Shown here piece after piece: positions 5,892 to 6,028 of a stretch of DNA of 6,028 bases. The notes under the pieces were generated by a model that did not search any database, had not been told where the DNA came from, and worked only from the letters and a program-made list of their open reading frames with translations. This DNA comes from MWBF01 sp040772005. Its GTDB lineage: Bacteria; Chloroflexota; Anaerolineae; CG2-30-64-16. Positions within the stretch are counted from its first letter, which is position 1. Every line of letters starts with the position of its first letter. Where the stretch lies: assembly GCA_040772005.1 (NCBI GenBank), contig JAXGYZ010000023.1, positions 1 to 6,028 on the forward strand, read 5' to 3'. Position numbers and translations under genes: made by a program.

Positions 5892-6028
5892 TAGTCCGTG
5901 AAGGCTGGTTCGATGGGCCGTAGCATAGCCCCTCGTGGGCGTTGGGACGGGCACAAGGCCCTACGCTACTCATCCAATGACCGTTGACGAGGTACTTTAC
6001 TAAGTCCAATGTGAAAACCAGAGGCGAT
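5892..6028 (+). other. Gene-free right edge downstream of the regulator, with an inverted repeat
   Basis: No coding signal or RNA gene is seen. An imperfect inverted repeat, GTAGCATAG (5920-5928) and CTACGCTAC (5961-5969), pairs at 8 of 9 positions across a 32-nt loop. A competing pairing GGGCC (5915-5919) / GGCCC (5957-5961) overlaps it. No T-run follows, so a rho-independent terminator is not supported; the structure could still protect or end the regulator transcript. Confidence 0.3.

Noticed and set aside
5901..5920. GGTTCGATG resembling a tRNA T-loop
   Set aside because: The closing base pair of the T-arm is wrong and no acceptor, D-arm or anticodon arm can be found around it.
5984..6012. 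TTGACG as a possible -35 box near the right edge
   Set aside because: The hexamer at 17-bp spacing (CAATGT) is a poor -10, and no downstream gene is visible in the window.

Overview
This GC-rich window is densely coded and shows no phage, IS, CRISPR or RNA genes. It looks like bacterial chromosome from an organism with strong Shine-Dalgarno sites and consensus sigma-70-type promoters. The gene content (a RACo-like corrinoid activator, a DUF89 phosphatase, a two-cluster ferredoxin, a tandem UspA and an XRE-cupin regulator) fits a metabolically versatile or anaerobic lineage. A Chloroflexota-like source is my guess; it rests on general resemblance only and was not tested by alignment.

Layout. 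Minus strand, in transcription order from about 5127 down to 20: a short ORF resembling the C-terminal end of a CooC/MinD-type ATPase (5085-4900); a DUF89/ARMT1-like metal-dependent phosphatase (4848-3982); a ZIP-family metal transporter (3954-3226); a RACo/DUF4445 protein with an N-terminal [2Fe-2S] domain and an ASKHA ATPase domain (3220-1580); a ferredoxin with two 4Fe-4S motifs and a long C-terminal tail (1477-959); and a tandem UspA protein (925-20). Gaps between the full-length genes are 5 to 33 nt, except for 102 nt between the RACo-like gene and the ferredoxin gene, where a small hairpin sits. They read as one operon. Plus strand: an XRE-type HTH regulator with a C-terminal cupin domain (5268-5891) is transcribed divergently.

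The divergent intergenic region (5086-5267) is AT-richer and holds two back-to-back promoters, each with a perfect TTGACA -35 box and a 17-bp spacer. A 13-bp palindrome lies between them and a weaker one near the minus-strand start site. The regulator is therefore a good candidate for local control of the operon.

How the genes may work together (inference): ZIP imports a divalent metal; the RACo-like protein uses ATP hydrolysis and its [2Fe-2S] centre to re-reduce an inactivated corrinoid protein; the two-cluster ferredoxin is a plausible electron donor; DUF89 is a metal-dependent phosphatase of the metabolite damage-control type; UspA adds a stress or nucleotide-sensing component. The CooC-like remnant next to a RACo homologue recalls acetyl-CoA synthase/CO dehydrogenase clusters, where cooC and acsV (a RACo homologue) occur together. 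No corrinoid protein, methyltransferase or CODH gene lies in this window, so the client of the RACo-like protein is unknown.
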